Below are positions 8,849 to 18,959 of a stretch of DNA of 64,000 nucleotides, piece by piece. Source of the DNA: Trichomonas vaginalis G3 (Eukaryota > Parabasalia > Trichomonadida > Trichomonadidae). The stretch covers positions 26,428,556 through 26,492,555 of the forward strand of contig NC_067205.1 in NCBI RefSeq assembly GCF_026262505.1. Direction: 5' to 3'. How positions within the stretch are numbered: the stretch's first letter is position 1; each line of letters starts with the position of its first letter. The notes under the pieces are model-generated. The model saw nothing but the letters and a program-made list of their open reading frames with translations, searched no databases and was not told the origin of the DNA. Position numbers and translations under genes: made by a program.

Positions 8849-8862
8849 GACCACTTCATTTT

Positions 8863-9235
8863 TGATGAAGTCAACAGCTTATGTCCACTTCCTCCCACAA
8901 CACTTGAGGACAAGAGAAGGTCATCATTGACTACCTTCAAGCCACTGAGAAGCTCCAAAAGCTTCAAGATCTCCGCGAAGAGTTCAAGTCCCGCTTGAAA
9001 CAGGAGAACTTACTACAGGAATACATGCTCATTTTGTACCCATTACTAGATGGCTCCCATTTACCATCAGAGTACACTGCAGCTCTTGATGCACTCAAAG
9101 ATCTTCGCGATCACCGTCCGATCGGTAAAGAAGCCTTCGATCTCACCATTGAGCAAGCCATCCTCGCCAAGACAATGCAAAGAAGCGGATGCTCGAAGCT
9201 CTTGATAAGATCAAGGAGTACGTCGAAACGTTCTA
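8863..9235 (+). pseudogene. Broken Polinton orphan gene
   Basis: Protein-like plus-strand sequence in this stretch reads as a helical, charged protein, with segments such as KLQKLQDLREEF and YTAALDALKDLRDH, but no single ATG-started frame covers it. It appears broken in about two places. No family recognised. The third-position GC bias resembles that of the genes at 5373-6938. Confidence 0.45.
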
Positions 9236-9320
9236 AAAATAATTACTTGAGTAAACGATAAGTTTTATTCATTGTTTATCTTCAAGATATTCTTTCATCT
9301 TGACGTTATATTTTCCTAAC

Positions 9321-9902
9321 TCATACAATAACATACTTAAGACATAAATTATACCTACTTATTAACTCAGTATATTGAGCATTATATGCATACTTAAACT
9401 CTTGAGCAATATTGTTCTCATCAATGATTCTGATCTGAGCTATTTTTGAGAAAGGTGGTGGAATACCACAACATGTGATGTCTGGGTCCAGTAGGTCTAT
9501 TTCACACTTGAACCCAGTCATTCTGTGAACAACTTCTTCCAAGTCTGGCTTAGGTAGTAAGATCTGATCTTTGCTCACTAAGTTAGAAAAGAGCTCTTTG
9601 TCTTGGTCTAGAAGTATCTTCTGGTATATACTAAGTAAATACTCTTCTACACCAATCCTCGATGAAGTCTCCACAGATCTCGATGAGGTCAGGTTGGAAG
9701 TTAATGGACTTAAAGGAGGAGGATACATTGGTGCTTCTGAGTTCGTAGTTGTTTCCTCTTTTTTTATCTCTGTTGGAGCATCACTTACTGTACCAGATGG
9801 ATAGTTCTTTATCACAATGTTATTAGTTGTTCTTGAATCAACATTGCTTGTTGGTTCAATTGGAAGATTAGCTGCACCATAAAGAATTGACTTCGATCTC
9901 AT
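9321..9902 (-). CDS. Polinton orphan protein, 193 aa
   Basis: Starts at the ATG at 9902 (MRSKSILYGAAN). Residues about 30-90 are rich in S, T, N, P and E and probably disordered; residues about 95-193 look globular, with a CEIDLLDPDITCCGIPPPF segment and a hydrophobic strand-like end (LCLKYVIV). No recognised motif. Divergent from the gene at 9938 with 35 bp between the ATGs. Confidence 0.55.
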   Translation of the reverse strand: MRSKSILYGAANLPIEPTSNVDSRTTNNIVIKNYPSGTVSDAPTEIKKEETTTNSEAPMYPPPLSPLTSNLTSSRSVETSSRIGVEEYLLSIYQKILLDQDKELFSNLVSKDQILLPKPDLEEVVHRMTGFKCEIDLLDPDITCCGIPPPFSKIAQIRIIDENNIAQEFKYAYNAQYTELISRYNLCLKYVIV

Positions 9903-9937
9903 TTGTTATGAGTAAAAATTGTTTTATTCTCATATAA

Positions 9938-10291
9938 ATGACGAACATTAACCCAGAGAACAACACAGAATATACTGCAACAGGAGTTGTTTACAATGAT
10001 CTAGATCAGATCGTCCAACTCAAAGCCCCAAGAGGAAGGAATTTAATAAGACAACCTCCACCAAAGATATATGTTGATGATGGTAGTAATGGGTTCAACT
10101 TAGTGTATCATTACTCATATCCTCAATATGCAAAAATTGGGTCTACCCCAAACGTGACAAACCATTATATGAACCTTTATGATGAAGCAAGGTTTCATGC
10201 ACCAACGAAGAAAGAACCTGATGCATCAAGATTACATGAATTCGCAGACCATGATGGTTATAGCGATTACTCAATGCCTGTAAGACTTTAA
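9938..10291 (+). CDS. Polinton orphan protein, 117 aa
   Basis: Starts at the ATG at 9938 in the context CATATAAATG. The product is rich in Y, N, P and H without membrane segments or catalytic motifs (for example LVYHYSYPQYAKIG). It ends 13 bp before the integrase gene on the same strand, suggesting co-expression. Function unknown. Confidence 0.55.
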   Translation: MTNINPENNTEYTATGVVYNDLDQIVQLKAPRGRNLIRQPPPKIYVDDGSNGFNLVYHYSYPQYAKIGSTPNVTNHYMNLYDEARFHAPTKKEPDASRLHEFADHDGYSDYSMPVRL

Positions 10292-10304
10292 CGTTAATAA
10301 AAAA

Positions 10305-11371
10305 ATGACTGTTGGTAAACAAGAAAAAACTTTAATACAAGAGGATTTGATGCTACCAATATATTCAACTGATATGGGAGCTTATCAATTCGATACATTT
10401 GAGAATCCTGGTGGAACACCACCATATTTTCTTTTGTTCATCAATGTAAACAGTAGAAAAGGTTATGCGTTCCCAATGAGTGAAAAGAACTCAAACAATG
10501 TTCTAAGTGCAATGCAGAAGTTCATTTCACAAGCTACAGGTGAAATGAAGCCTACAATACTTACTAGTGATGAAGACCCAGCTTATACGACACAAAATGT
10601 TCGAGATCTGTTGGTCAGTCATAACATTGAGCACATGACGACACAGAAATACAATCATAACATACTAGGTATTATTAATAGGTTCTGTAGAACTATTAGA
10701 ACTATGTTACATATGAAGTTAAACCTCAAAGAAGGTGATAAAACACCACCTTTCACTGCAGATACAATGAGACAAATTATTAATGACTACAACACTGAAT
10801 ATCATTCAAGCACACAACAAAAGCCTGATGATTTCACAGAAAAGGATAATGAGGAATATATAAAGAAGCAAAGATTGAAAGAAGAGTATGTCAGAAAAAA
10901 TAACCTTTATAACTTAAGACCTGGTCAAAAAGTTCAAGTCATAGTTGAACCAAGAACATGGGTAAAGGTAACCAACAAAGAAGACATCTTGATCCTTCTT
11001 ATTATACAGTTGATTCAGTTGATACAAGTGCATACTTGTTAAGAGCAAAAGATGGAAGTGTTGCAAGATATCCACGTTATCAGATATGGACAAAAATAGA
11101 GCATGGATTAAAGCAAGGAGAAACTTTAGATCAAGGAAGACACGGTGCTGTTAAAAGTATTGATGGTCATGAACTTGTCGGTAATGATGTAAAGTATGAT
11201 GTTACGTTTGAGAACGAAAATACAGGAAAAGTGACAGGTAGAGGTATGCGTGAAGGTAATCCAAACAGGTTGTCACAAATGGAAGTACAGTATTGGAGGA
11301 AAAATATTAATGAAGGTCATGTTAAAGATATGCCTAGTTTTCTTGAGAAGTATCGTGGGTTTCGAGTTTAG
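10305..11371 (+). pseudogene. Polinton retrovirus-type integrase, appears broken
   Basis: The first part has a DDE-type RNase H-fold core: a strand ending in QFDTFE, the FLLFINVNSRKGYAFPM strand pair, TSDEDPAYTT, and a HNILGIINRFCRTIRTM helix as in Polinton and Ty3-like integrases. The later part resembles the C-terminal beta-barrel/chromodomain-like region (PRYQIWTKIE, YDVTFENENTGKV). The family cuts host DNA and joins the element's ends, producing short target duplications. About one break is present, so this copy probably cannot supply integrase. Its neighbours are the 117-aa gene upstream and the convergent 61-aa gene. Confidence 0.85.
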
Positions 11372-11383
11372 CTTGTAAGTCCT

Positions 11384-11569
11384 TTATTTTGTTTCATACA
11401 ATGAGATCTTCCTTCTGATCTGTTCATCATTGAGAGGTTGCTTGACTTTACGGAACTGTACACGTCCGTCTTTCATTGTATGTACATAATATCCATCAGG
11501 AACCTTACCATCTTTTATATATTCAGTTAACCACTTTTGTTTAGTTGATGCTTTAATGACTTGACTCAT
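11384..11569 (-). CDS. Small conserved element protein, 61 aa (HTMKDGRVQFRK family)
   Basis: Basic 61-residue protein with the core YVHTMKDGRVQFRKVKQPL (residues about 28-46). A clearly related gene lies in the second element (58189-58360), with roughly 55-60% identity over 58 residues by eye, so this is a conserved family and not a chance frame. The size and basic charge suggest nucleic-acid binding, which is inference. Its start overlaps the end of the next minus-strand gene by 17 bp. Confidence 0.7.
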   Translation of the reverse strand: MSQVIKASTKQKWLTEYIKDGKVPDGYYVHTMKDGRVQFRKVKQPLNDEQIRRKISLYETK

Positions 11570-14500
11570 TTCTTACTGGATAAATTTTTATGTTTTTTAT
11601 CTTTTGACGATTTTTCTTATCCTTATCTTTCTTCTTGTCCTTGTCCTTCTTTGATTTATCCTTCTTCTTGTCCTTGTCCTTCTTGGACTTCTCTGCTGCA
11701 GGTGGTGTTGGATTCTGTTTGACTTTAGCACTTGGGTCAGGACCTTGTCTTTGAGACTTAGATATAGATTGTTTAGGAGCTGCTGCTTGTTTAGTTGCTT
11801 CAGCTTGTTGTTTAGCTAATTCAGCAGCTTGTTTATCATTCTCTTCTATTTCCTTTGCACCAGTTGCGACTTCATTCTTGAACTTTTGGAGATTCTCAGC
11901 AGCATCCATTACCTTATTCGCTCCTTTAAACAATCCATAAAATTTCTGCCATGGTGATACTGAAGGTATATTTCCACCAATTGCTGGAGGAACTGATGCT
12001 TCAGGAGTTGGAGATGGTGTTTTGTCTGAATTGAGATGCTTTTCTGCTTCAAGAACTTGTGTAGTATTTTTCTCCAGGTATGCTTTTGCAACCTCCTTAA
12101 CTTCTGGACGTTCATTATTTACATCCTGTCTTGGTGTTGATGTTTCAGTAGCGTTTTCCTGAGTTACATTAACAACAGGTTGCTCAACTGCTGAAACATT
12201 AGCTGCTTCAGTAATGTTATGAGTAGTTGAAACATTTCCTGATATACCTTCTCCTGTTGGAACTCTTGGAGCAATTGTTGTGATGTTCGCCATTGCAGGA
12301 GTTGGAGTAGGAGTGTCATCAATCTTTCTGTCAGCTTTCGTCGTTTGCGTTGTAGTATTTGTTGTTTCATTACCATATTTTGATCTTAGTCTGGTAAGCT
12401 CTAACTTCATATGTTCTTCAGGATATGCATACTTATTATATTCACCCTTAATATTCTTTTTCCATTCATCGTATTTATCTTCTGCTGATTTCTTAATTGA
12501 TGCTAGTCCGTTTACAGCCAATTCATCAGTACCGTTATCAGTAGTCTGGTTATATAAAAGATTAGCAGCTGATCTAATTGTGTAATCCGTAAGATTACCA
12601 AAACGCTCTATTGTACCTAATGTTGTGTTCTTCAGTTCCTTTCCAATTCCTTGTGCAGCATCTTTGACTAAATCAGCACCCCATGCACCAAATTGTCTCA
12701 CAGGAGCCGCTATTGATGGTGAAGGAGATGGAGATGGCGATGGAGTTGGTGATGGTGAAGGAGATGGAGATGGTGAAGGAGATGGAGTTGGCGATGGTGT
12801 TGCTGCTTTCGCCTTTCTATCAGCTTCTTCCTTAGCCTTTCTATCTGCTTCTTCTTTCGCCTTTCTATCTGCTTCTTCCTTAGCCTTACGAGCTTTTCTT
12901 TCTTTCTCTCTTCTAGTTCTTTACGTTCAGCTTCTTCTTTCGCCTTTCGTTCAGCTTCTTCCTTAGCCTTACGAGCTTTTTCTTTCTTCTTAAGCTCCTC
13001 TAGTTCTTTACGTTCAGCTTCTTCTTTCGCCTTTCGTTCAGCTTCTTCCTTAGCCTTACGAGCTTTTTCTTTCTTCTTAAGCTCCTCTAGTTCTTTACGT
13101 TCAGCTTCTTCTTTCGCCTTTCGTTCAGCTTCTTCCTTAGCCTTACGAGCTTTTTCTTTCTTCTTAAGCTCCTCTAGTTCTTTACGTTCAGCTTCTTCTT
13201 TCGCCTTTCGTTCAGCTTCTTCCTTAGCCTTACGAGCTTTTTCTTCATAATATTTTGTATACTTATCATCAGCCCAATTACCAAGTGATTTGGCACCTGT
13301 TAGTATTCCATTTGCGGTTGATGTTGCTGTTCTTCCGAGCCATCCCCCTACCGCTGAAGCACCATTGCCAATAGCACTACCAGCATTTAAAATTCCACGA
13401 CCAATCCATATCCCTGGTTTTGCCTTTGTATTAAGAGTAAGAAATTCTTCCTTCCTATCTTCAGGTGTAGGATTTGTAACAGTTCTTACAGTATCAACAA
13501 CAGTGTCAACACTGGTTCCAATAGCACTACCAACAGCTGTTGCACCAGTTAGAATACCATGGGTAACTAAATCAGTAGCTCTTGAGACAACATTATCACT
13601 CGAGGCTTTCTCTGCTGGATAGTTTGATCCTTTGTAAGTTCCTGGACCACCTCTATTTGAAGCTTCTCCTTCAACTATTTTCTTCTCTTCTTGTGCTTGT
13701 TCTCTGGCAACACTCAATGCACGTTCTTGTCTTTGAATGTTGTCTTTCTTTAACATGTAACCACCAAGTGTCTGTGGTGGTGTGTTTTTATCTAGTGCAG
13801 CATCAATTGCAGCCTTTTCTTTTCGCTTTTCTTCGTCTAACCAATTTTGAATAGATTCTGCATCAGTTGGTTCAGCTGGAGTTGGAGACGGTGTTGGAGC
13901 TTTAGTTGGTGTTGGAGACGGTGTCGGAGCTTTAGTCGGAGTTGGAGATGGAGTAGGTGCTTTTGTAGGTGTCGGTGATGGAGTTGGAGATGGAGTTGGA
14001 GGTACTGTTGGTTCTGGAGTTGGTTCAACAGTCGGTGAAGGTGTTGGCGCCTTTGTGATTCTTGGAGTTGGCTCTGGTGTTCTAATAGGGGAAGCAGTTG
14101 GTGTATTAGCTCTTTTAAGAACCTGTGATCTTTCCGCTTGATTTGAATCAGATACTGGGTTAGTTGTACTAGGATGTGATACAGGAGTTATTTTTGGTGT
14201 AGGTGTTGGTTTATTTAATGTTATACCATGACTACTCGACATTGGTGGAGGACCTGCGTGAGCAGTTGGTGTCAGAGTTGGCGTTGGAGCTACTGTAGGA
14301 GTTGGCGTTGGAGCTACTGTTGGTTCAGGAGTGGGAGTTGGTGTTGGAGCTACTGTAGGAGTAGGTGTAGGAGTTGGTGTTGGAGTCGACATTTGTTTTA
14401 ACCTCTCATTATACCAATTCTCCAAATAATAAGCCTCACCCATTAAGTTACTCTGTCTTTGTTTTATAGAAAATTCACCTAACAGTAATTCATCATGAAT

Positions 14501-15163
14501 CATTTTCTGCAGCTTTGTCGTGTTTTCTACTTCCTTTATTAGAACGCTCGATGTATTCGCCAATCCTCTATATTCCTTAATCATCTTATCTAGTTTGTTC
14601 ATATTTGGTACTTCCTTTTTCTTCTCAGCGTTAATCTCATTAGATCGTTTCTCCAATTCTTCAACTACTTTGTAAAGCTTATTTATCTTGACATGTGATT
14701 CCTTTACTTCTCCAGTCCTTGGATCCTTAGGTTCCTTGTATTTAGCTAATTTCGTCTCTATATATCTTCGTTTAGCGTCATATCCAGGATCACTGGTTCG
14801 TAAAGGATGCGAAGGTGGACGAAAATAAGGTATGTAGAAATCTGGATCATCATTAATAGAAGAACGTGCTTTAAAGTTACGAACCGCGTCTGTAAAAGGG
14901 TCTCTACCACGTGCTGTATATGTTGATGTAATCAAAAAGCCTTCTCTTCTCATTGGGAAATTAATACGACCTTTTTGAACATATTCTTTCTCAAAGTATT
15001 GCCTAGCATTGTAATCAAAAGCAAGATCATTATATATATCGCGCAAAAAATCAAATGTATGCTGCTTGAACTTTTGATCGCTAATTATGGTACGAATTAT
15101 CGGACGTTCATTCTCCCATTTCTTAACTCGTTCATCAATGAGTTTCCTCTCTTGTTCACTCAT
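11553..15163 (-). pseudogene. Large repeat-rich Polinton protein region, appears broken
   Basis: Protein coding covers this stretch on the minus strand but with about one break. The N-terminal 250 residues ([16 protein letters not shown] onward) are charged and helical. A threonine/proline block (PTPTPTPTP and [10 protein letters not shown] units) follows, then a glycine/alanine-rich section ([19 protein letters not shown]), an [20 protein letters not shown] helical repeat of about 29 residues in four copies, another glycine/alanine or serine/threonine/asparagine-rich section, and a KKDKDKKKDK basic tail. Such architecture suits a long fibrous or core protein. The glycine/alanine-rich segments could be membrane-active helices. 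No family recognised. Confidence 0.6.
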
Positions 15164-15183
15164 TTAAACCTCATAAAAATATA

Positions 15184-15591
15184 TTATCTGCGTATAGTGC
15201 CACTAATAGCATTAATCCATGGCATGTCTGATAGTACACGTACTGACTGAACTAATGGCTTATGATTGTTCCAAATAGCTCCTCCAATGTATGCGTTATA
15301 CTTATTGTTGTCAATAGTTTGTTGAGGTTGAACTATAGGTGTTTCAACAGGCTTGTCTCTACTGAAGTCACCACCAAGAGCTTTATTGAATGCTTTAAGA
15401 TTCTTCGTTAATGCATTATCTTCACCTAATGTAGTTTTTGCAATTCTTTCACCAAGACTACCGATAACACCACCGACTTGACCAACTTGAGGGAAAAGTT
15501 TGTTAGCAATGTTAAATCCAGCACCTATTACAAGACCAGGATTTTTTTTCACCATACCCCATCCAGCTTTAACATAATCGCCAAAACCCAT
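15184..15591 (-). CDS. Polinton glycine-rich small protein, 135 aa
   Basis: Starts at the ATG at 15591 in the context AATAAATG. The first 55 residues form a glycine-rich hydrophobic/amphipathic segment (MGFGDYVKAGWGMVKKNPGL followed by a VGQVGGVIGSLGERI helix), and the rest is polar. Amphipathic glycine-rich N-termini occur in membrane-lytic or minor capsid proteins of related viruses, so such a role is possible. It lies between the large repeat protein and the packaging ATPase, all on the minus strand, consistent with a morphogenesis cluster. Confidence 0.6.
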   Translation of the reverse strand: MGFGDYVKAGWGMVKKNPGLVIGAGFNIANKLFPQVGQVGGVIGSLGERIAKTTLGEDNALTKNLKAFNKALGGDFSRDKPVETPIVQPQQTIDNNKYNAYIGGAIWNNHKPLVQSVRVLSDMPWINAISGTIRR

Positions 15592-15601
15592 TTATTTCTT
15601 C

Positions 15602-16500
15602 TTAAAATAATGTCATCTTTTGTTGCTTAACTTCTTTAAAGTCCGTCTTTCCTGCAACTATATGAACTTCCATATATGAACGAGGTGTTGGTAGCTCTTT
15701 GTATTTGTTCCATAACTCTTCCCAATCTTCTGTTGCTCCTGACTGTTCAATCATTGACTGAAAGTCTCTCATAGAATAACCTTGAAAGATAACGAAGTCA
15801 GTGCATAGTCTCTTAATGTTTAAACATATTGTCTCCATGTTTGACACATGATGACAACAGTATAGTTATAATGTCTGACCTTAGTGATGAAGTTCGCTAA
15901 TGGTGAACGTGGGTCATTCAATAAGTCATGACCACCATAATCGTCTAACACTAATAGAGAATTACTGGGATACTTTGTGAAAGGATATTTGTTCAACTTC
16001 TTTACAACATATATTGCAATCTTCTTATACTCAAACTTTCCATCAGGTTTCCTTAGTTGATGCTTTGTTAAGATGTGTTCCATCTCCTCTGAAATTTTTT
16101 CGAACTTACTTTGAACGAACTCAACAATAGCGTAATACTTTGCTTTCATCTTAACGTTCTTCATTAAATAAGGCATAAGTTCTTTATCATCCTTTTTCAG
16201 TACTGGTGCTTTAACTTGACTCATAAATGTCTTCGCTGTTTTATCCATTGTTCCTGATGTTGCTGAGATAACTATTGAGTCATAATATGGAGTATTAGTG
16301 AAGCGGTCTGTTATCATTATATGACGAATAACACCATATGTCTTACCTGAACCCATCTTACCGCAGTAGAAATAAACACCATTAGTACAAAATGGATAAT
16401 CATCAGAAAATGGCATAATGAGTGCATTGTTTAGTTCTTTACTATTCTTACGTGCTCCATCATGAAGAATCTTATCTACTTGATTAATAACTTTCTCCAT
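15602..16500 (-). pseudogene. FtsK/HerA-like genome-packaging ATPase, appears broken
   Basis: The N-terminal part shows Walker A GKMGSGKT (residues 47-54) and Walker B SLLVLDDYGG (181-190, with the acidic pair at 186-187), followed by a VVIMCQTWRQ segment like the sensor strand of A32-type ATPases. The family pumps DNA into capsids and is a core Polinton gene. About one break is present. The gene is divergent from the 356-aa protein at 16519, with an 18-bp intergenic region. Confidence 0.85.
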
Positions 16501-16518
16501 CTTTTAGTTACATATAAA

Positions 16519-17589
16519 ATGTCTAAATATGATGGATTATACTATGAACATGTTATGAATGATGGCACGATAAGTGGTAATACAGTCTCATATAAATTAC
16601 CGAGAGACTTCATTGAATATCCTGCGTCAAAAGCTCTTGAGATAAGAAAGATAAGTCTTGAGCATCCAGACTTTGAGTTTCTTGCTATTCCATTAGAAAT
16701 GACAGATTCATCAAAATCAGTGAAAAAAAGGTTTGACATGAGATATTACATAAAACCCAACATGACTACACAGGAGTTGAATGAAGGTCTTATGGAAAAA
16801 ATGACTGAGGCAAGTAGAGAATTTGTTGATTGTTACTATGATTCAAATGAAAATAAATTGAATGTATTAAGAAAAGGTACATCACCAATCATAACATTAC
16901 CTTCATACAGTAGTATAGAAAAAAATGCCTTGAATTATAAATATGACATGTCCCTAGGAGATGTGTTGGATTTCATCACTGCGTTATTAGAAACCACTGA
17001 AACAGACACAACATCAAGAAAACCAGAGCTTGTTTGGGAAGATGACCATGGTAGAACATTCACGCAAAAAGTAATTCCATCGAAAGCAAAATTTTTAGAC
17101 TTATGGGAAAAAAAATATATCTCGCGAATGCATGTATATTATAGTTTTACCATAGCAGATTTCACTGACGAAAATGATAAAGATAAAAAAACATATAAGT
17201 ACTTTGATGAGCTTTTCATAACTATAGCGAATATCAGGTTTATCCTTGAGCGAAAGGGCAAACCAACATATAAATTTGTCGGTTATCAGATAAGAATAAA
17301 TCCTCTCCTTGAGCCTTTAGTAACGTTGAGTAATATTGCTCATGATAACAAACAATTTATATGTAATGTGAATGAACAGCTTGTGCCACCAAAATTTTAC
17401 GATATCACTGGTTATAAAGATGCACTCGTGTTTGAGTTTTATAAGCGCTTTTCATTCAAAAGAGTTGAAGAATCAACTGATGGTCAAAAAAAGGAATATT
17501 ATGTAAAAGAACCATATGAAATTCCTAAAGACTCTAATATAATGGTTGAACTTATATTAGAGTCTGGTACTCAATCTCAACATAAATAG
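16519..17589 (+). CDS. Polinton protein, 356 aa, possible capsid-type structural protein
   Basis: Start chosen at the ATG at 16519 in the context CATATAAAATG; the frame is open farther upstream but would then overlap the ATPase start. The protein is predicted soluble with many beta-like strands, two lysine-rich acidic loops (DENDKDKKTYKYFDE) and a C-terminal strand pattern (IPKDSNIMVELILES) reminiscent of the 280-aa protein at 800-1642. Its place beside the packaging ATPase suggests a virion component. Whether it is a major or minor capsid protein cannot be decided by eye. The frame looks whole. Confidence 0.6.
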   Translation: MSKYDGLYYEHVMNDGTISGNTVSYKLPRDFIEYPASKALEIRKISLEHPDFEFLAIPLEMTDSSKSVKKRFDMRYYIKPNMTTQELNEGLMEKMTEASREFVDCYYDSNENKLNVLRKGTSPIITLPSYSSIEKNALNYKYDMSLGDVLDFITALLETTETDTTSRKPELVWEDDHGRTFTQKVIPSKAKFLDLWEKKYISRMHVYYSFTIADFTDENDKDKKTYKYFDELFITIANIRFILERKGKPTYKFVGYQIRINPLLEPLVTLSNIAHDNKQFICNVNEQLVPPKFYDITGYKDALVFEFYKRFSFKRVEESTDGQKKEYYVKEPYEIPKDSNIMVELILESGTQSQHK

Positions 17590-17867
17590 TTTACGTGACA
17601 GAATTTTTTTGACACGTAAAGTTTACATTTTAATGGAAGCGAACAACACAGCTCCTGCTAGTGAATAAAGGTTAGTTTACATATGAACGTTTATTTTTAC
17701 ACATATATGCGTACATATGCGCGCCCGTATGGTGTCAGTTTTCTGTCACTTTTTTCATTGTGTCGGTGCCTGTAGCTGTAGGCTACAGGCGACGCACAAT
17801 GTATACTGTACTGAAGATAAGTGTAATTAAAGTAAAACATTTAGTGTCTTATAGAGGGATCTAACAA
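17590..17867. other. Right end of the Polinton: two inverted repeats
   Basis: No gene. The stretch holds a stem TTTACGTG/CACGTAAA (17590-17597 with 17613-17620) and a stronger hairpin at 17756-17801 whose arms are CATTGTG...GCCTGTAGC and GCTACAGGC...CACAATG. Its GC content is higher than that of the host flank. The element terminus must lie here, before the host gene that ends at 17868. The exact end and the target duplication cannot be called without the left terminus. Confidence 0.5.
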
Positions 17868-18461
17868 TTAATTCATGATGAACTCATAATTTGGAAATAC
17901 TTTGTGAAGTTTAATGTATAATTTGCAGGAATGTAGAAGTGTTCCTTTCTTACTTGCTTTATATTCAAGACCTGAAAATGATTCTAGATCGTGTCCATTT
18001 TCTTTCAAAAGGTGTGCCAAGCGCGTTTTTGCATCAATTTTACCCTCTCTTGTAATGAGTAATCGTATTTCTTCTGTTTTTTCTGATTTGTCTGCCATAT
18101 CATTAGAATCGATTTTCTCGCTTTTTGATTTATTTGAATTTTCGACTTCTTCGCTTTTTATTAATGACATGCGTAATGGTTTCTCTTCGTTAGTTGATGG
18201 CTCTGCTTTCTTAATAATTTCATCTGATTTAATCAATTTTGACTTATCTGCAATATTGAAAAACTCCTTCTTTCCTAGAGCTTTTACGAGTTCTTTGTAC
18301 AGTTCGCATTTGTTATTTAGTATTCCGTTATCTAAAAAATCATACTTCAATTTATCGAATTTTTCGATTGGGACATTAGCTTCCTTTAGCGCAAGGGCTG
18401 TTTGTGTGCGTCCATCAATACTACCATTCTTTTTGATTCGGATATTCAGAGTAGTTGACAT
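17868..18461 (-). CDS. Orphan protein with two diverged copies of one domain, 197 aa
   Basis: Residues about 14-66 (SIDGRTQTALALKEANVPIE...CELYKELVKALGKKEF) and about 140-193 (KIDAKTRLAHLLKENGHDLE...CKLYIKLHKVFPNYEF) align with each other, with a serine/lysine/glutamate-rich linker between. Both copies carry an I-D-x-x-T pattern, a leucine-rich helix, and a C-x-L-Y-x-x-L helix near the end. No known family recognised. The gene is probably host: it has an Inr-like TCACTTT 11 nt upstream of the ATG and shares a 21-bp divergent intergenic region with the OSTC-like gene. An element cargo gene is the alternative, since the Polinton end lies just beyond its stop. Confidence 0.65.
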   Translation of the reverse strand: MSTTLNIRIKKNGSIDGRTQTALALKEANVPIEKFDKLKYDFLDNGILNNKCELYKELVKALGKKEFFNIADKSKLIKSDEIIKKAEPSTNEEKPLRMSLIKSEEVENSNKSKSEKIDSNDMADKSEKTEEIRLLITREGKIDAKTRLAHLLKENGHDLESFSGLEYKASKKGTLLHSCKLYIKLHKVFPNYEFIMN

Positions 18462-18467
18462 TTAAAG

Positions 18468-18474
18468 AAAGTGA
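18468..18474 (-). promoter_or_regulatory. Inr-like start site
   Basis: TCACTTT on the minus strand matches the trichomonad initiator TCA(+1)YTW and would start transcription 11 nt upstream of the ATG at 18461, a normal 5' leader length for the group. Confidence 0.6.
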
Positions 18475-18482
18475 CAATTCAA

Positions 18483-18959
18483 ATGAATATTAGAAAATGC
18501 ATTCTTTTCCCAGCCCAGTTTTTCAATATCCCAGATCTCAACACTCCATTGTCAACAATACCTATACCACACATTATTATCTGCATGACTATCATTTGTT
18601 CCTCATTCTTCTTAATAGTTGGCGGATTTATCTACTGCGTGATTCGCGGTATAGAATTTATACCTTACGACTGGACACCTGATGGTAAAATGGTGCCTGT
18701 CTATATCGCAGCGCATTATGAACAGACTGGTATTGAATCACTTATTATAGGATCATTGTTTACCTTAGGAGGTTTAACACTTCTCTGCGGTTTTATAGGT
18801 GTATCGAATATCAATAAAAAAACTTCGAAAAAGCGAAAAGAAGATGAAAAAGACGTATTTTCATACATCGCATTAACATCATTCATTTGGATTGCCATAG
18901 CAATCTTGATATTTACAGCTAAGATGGGATATAGCACCATTAGGTTTACTGCTGTTTAG
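18483..18959 (+). CDS. OSTC/OST3-OST6-like oligosaccharyltransferase subunit
   Basis: 158 residues from the ATG at 18483. The sequence follows the OSTC (DC2) pattern: a short N-terminus, a first membrane helix running into FFLIVGGFIYCVI (compare the family's SYFLITGGIIYDVI), a luminal loop with DGKMVPVYIAAHYEQTGIES, a second helix GSLFTLGGLTLLCGFIG, a lysine-rich cytosolic loop, and a last helix (ALTSFIWIAIAILIFTA). Human OSTC has 149 residues, so the length fits. The family sits in the ER membrane and docks the oligosaccharyltransferase to the translocon for co-translational N-glycosylation. A TCAAAT tract overlaps the start region. The gene lies 21 bp from the divergent gene's ATG. The match is by memory of the family pattern and was not searched. 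Confidence 0.8.
   Translation: MNIRKCILFPAQFFNIPDLNTPLSTIPIPHIIICMTIICSSFFLIVGGFIYCVIRGIEFIPYDWTPDGKMVPVYIAAHYEQTGIESLIIGSLFTLGGLTLLCGFIGVSNINKKTSKKRKEDEKDVFSYIALTSFIWIAIAILIFTAKMGYSTIRFTAV

Larger units (their letters stand above)
1..17850. mobile_element. Maverick/Polinton element, right-hand part
   Basis: A block of about two dozen tightly packed genes on both strands, with gaps of a few to tens of bases and convergent pairs overlapping by a few bases. Hallmark parts visible are a retrovirus-type integrase (10.3-11.4 kb) and an FtsK/HerA-like packaging ATPase (15.6-16.5 kb). A fibre-like protein, a DpnM-type adenine methyltransferase, and low-complexity and coiled-coil proteins accompany them. 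No protein-primed DNA polymerase B, Ulp1-like protease or clear major capsid gene is visible; the left part of the element is probably outside the window. The right end lies between the last element gene (17589) and the host gene ending at 17868; no target duplication could be identified because the left end is unseen. Most frames are open and about four look broken, so the copy is probably young. Family assignment rests on gene content, not on a search. Confidence 0.88.
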
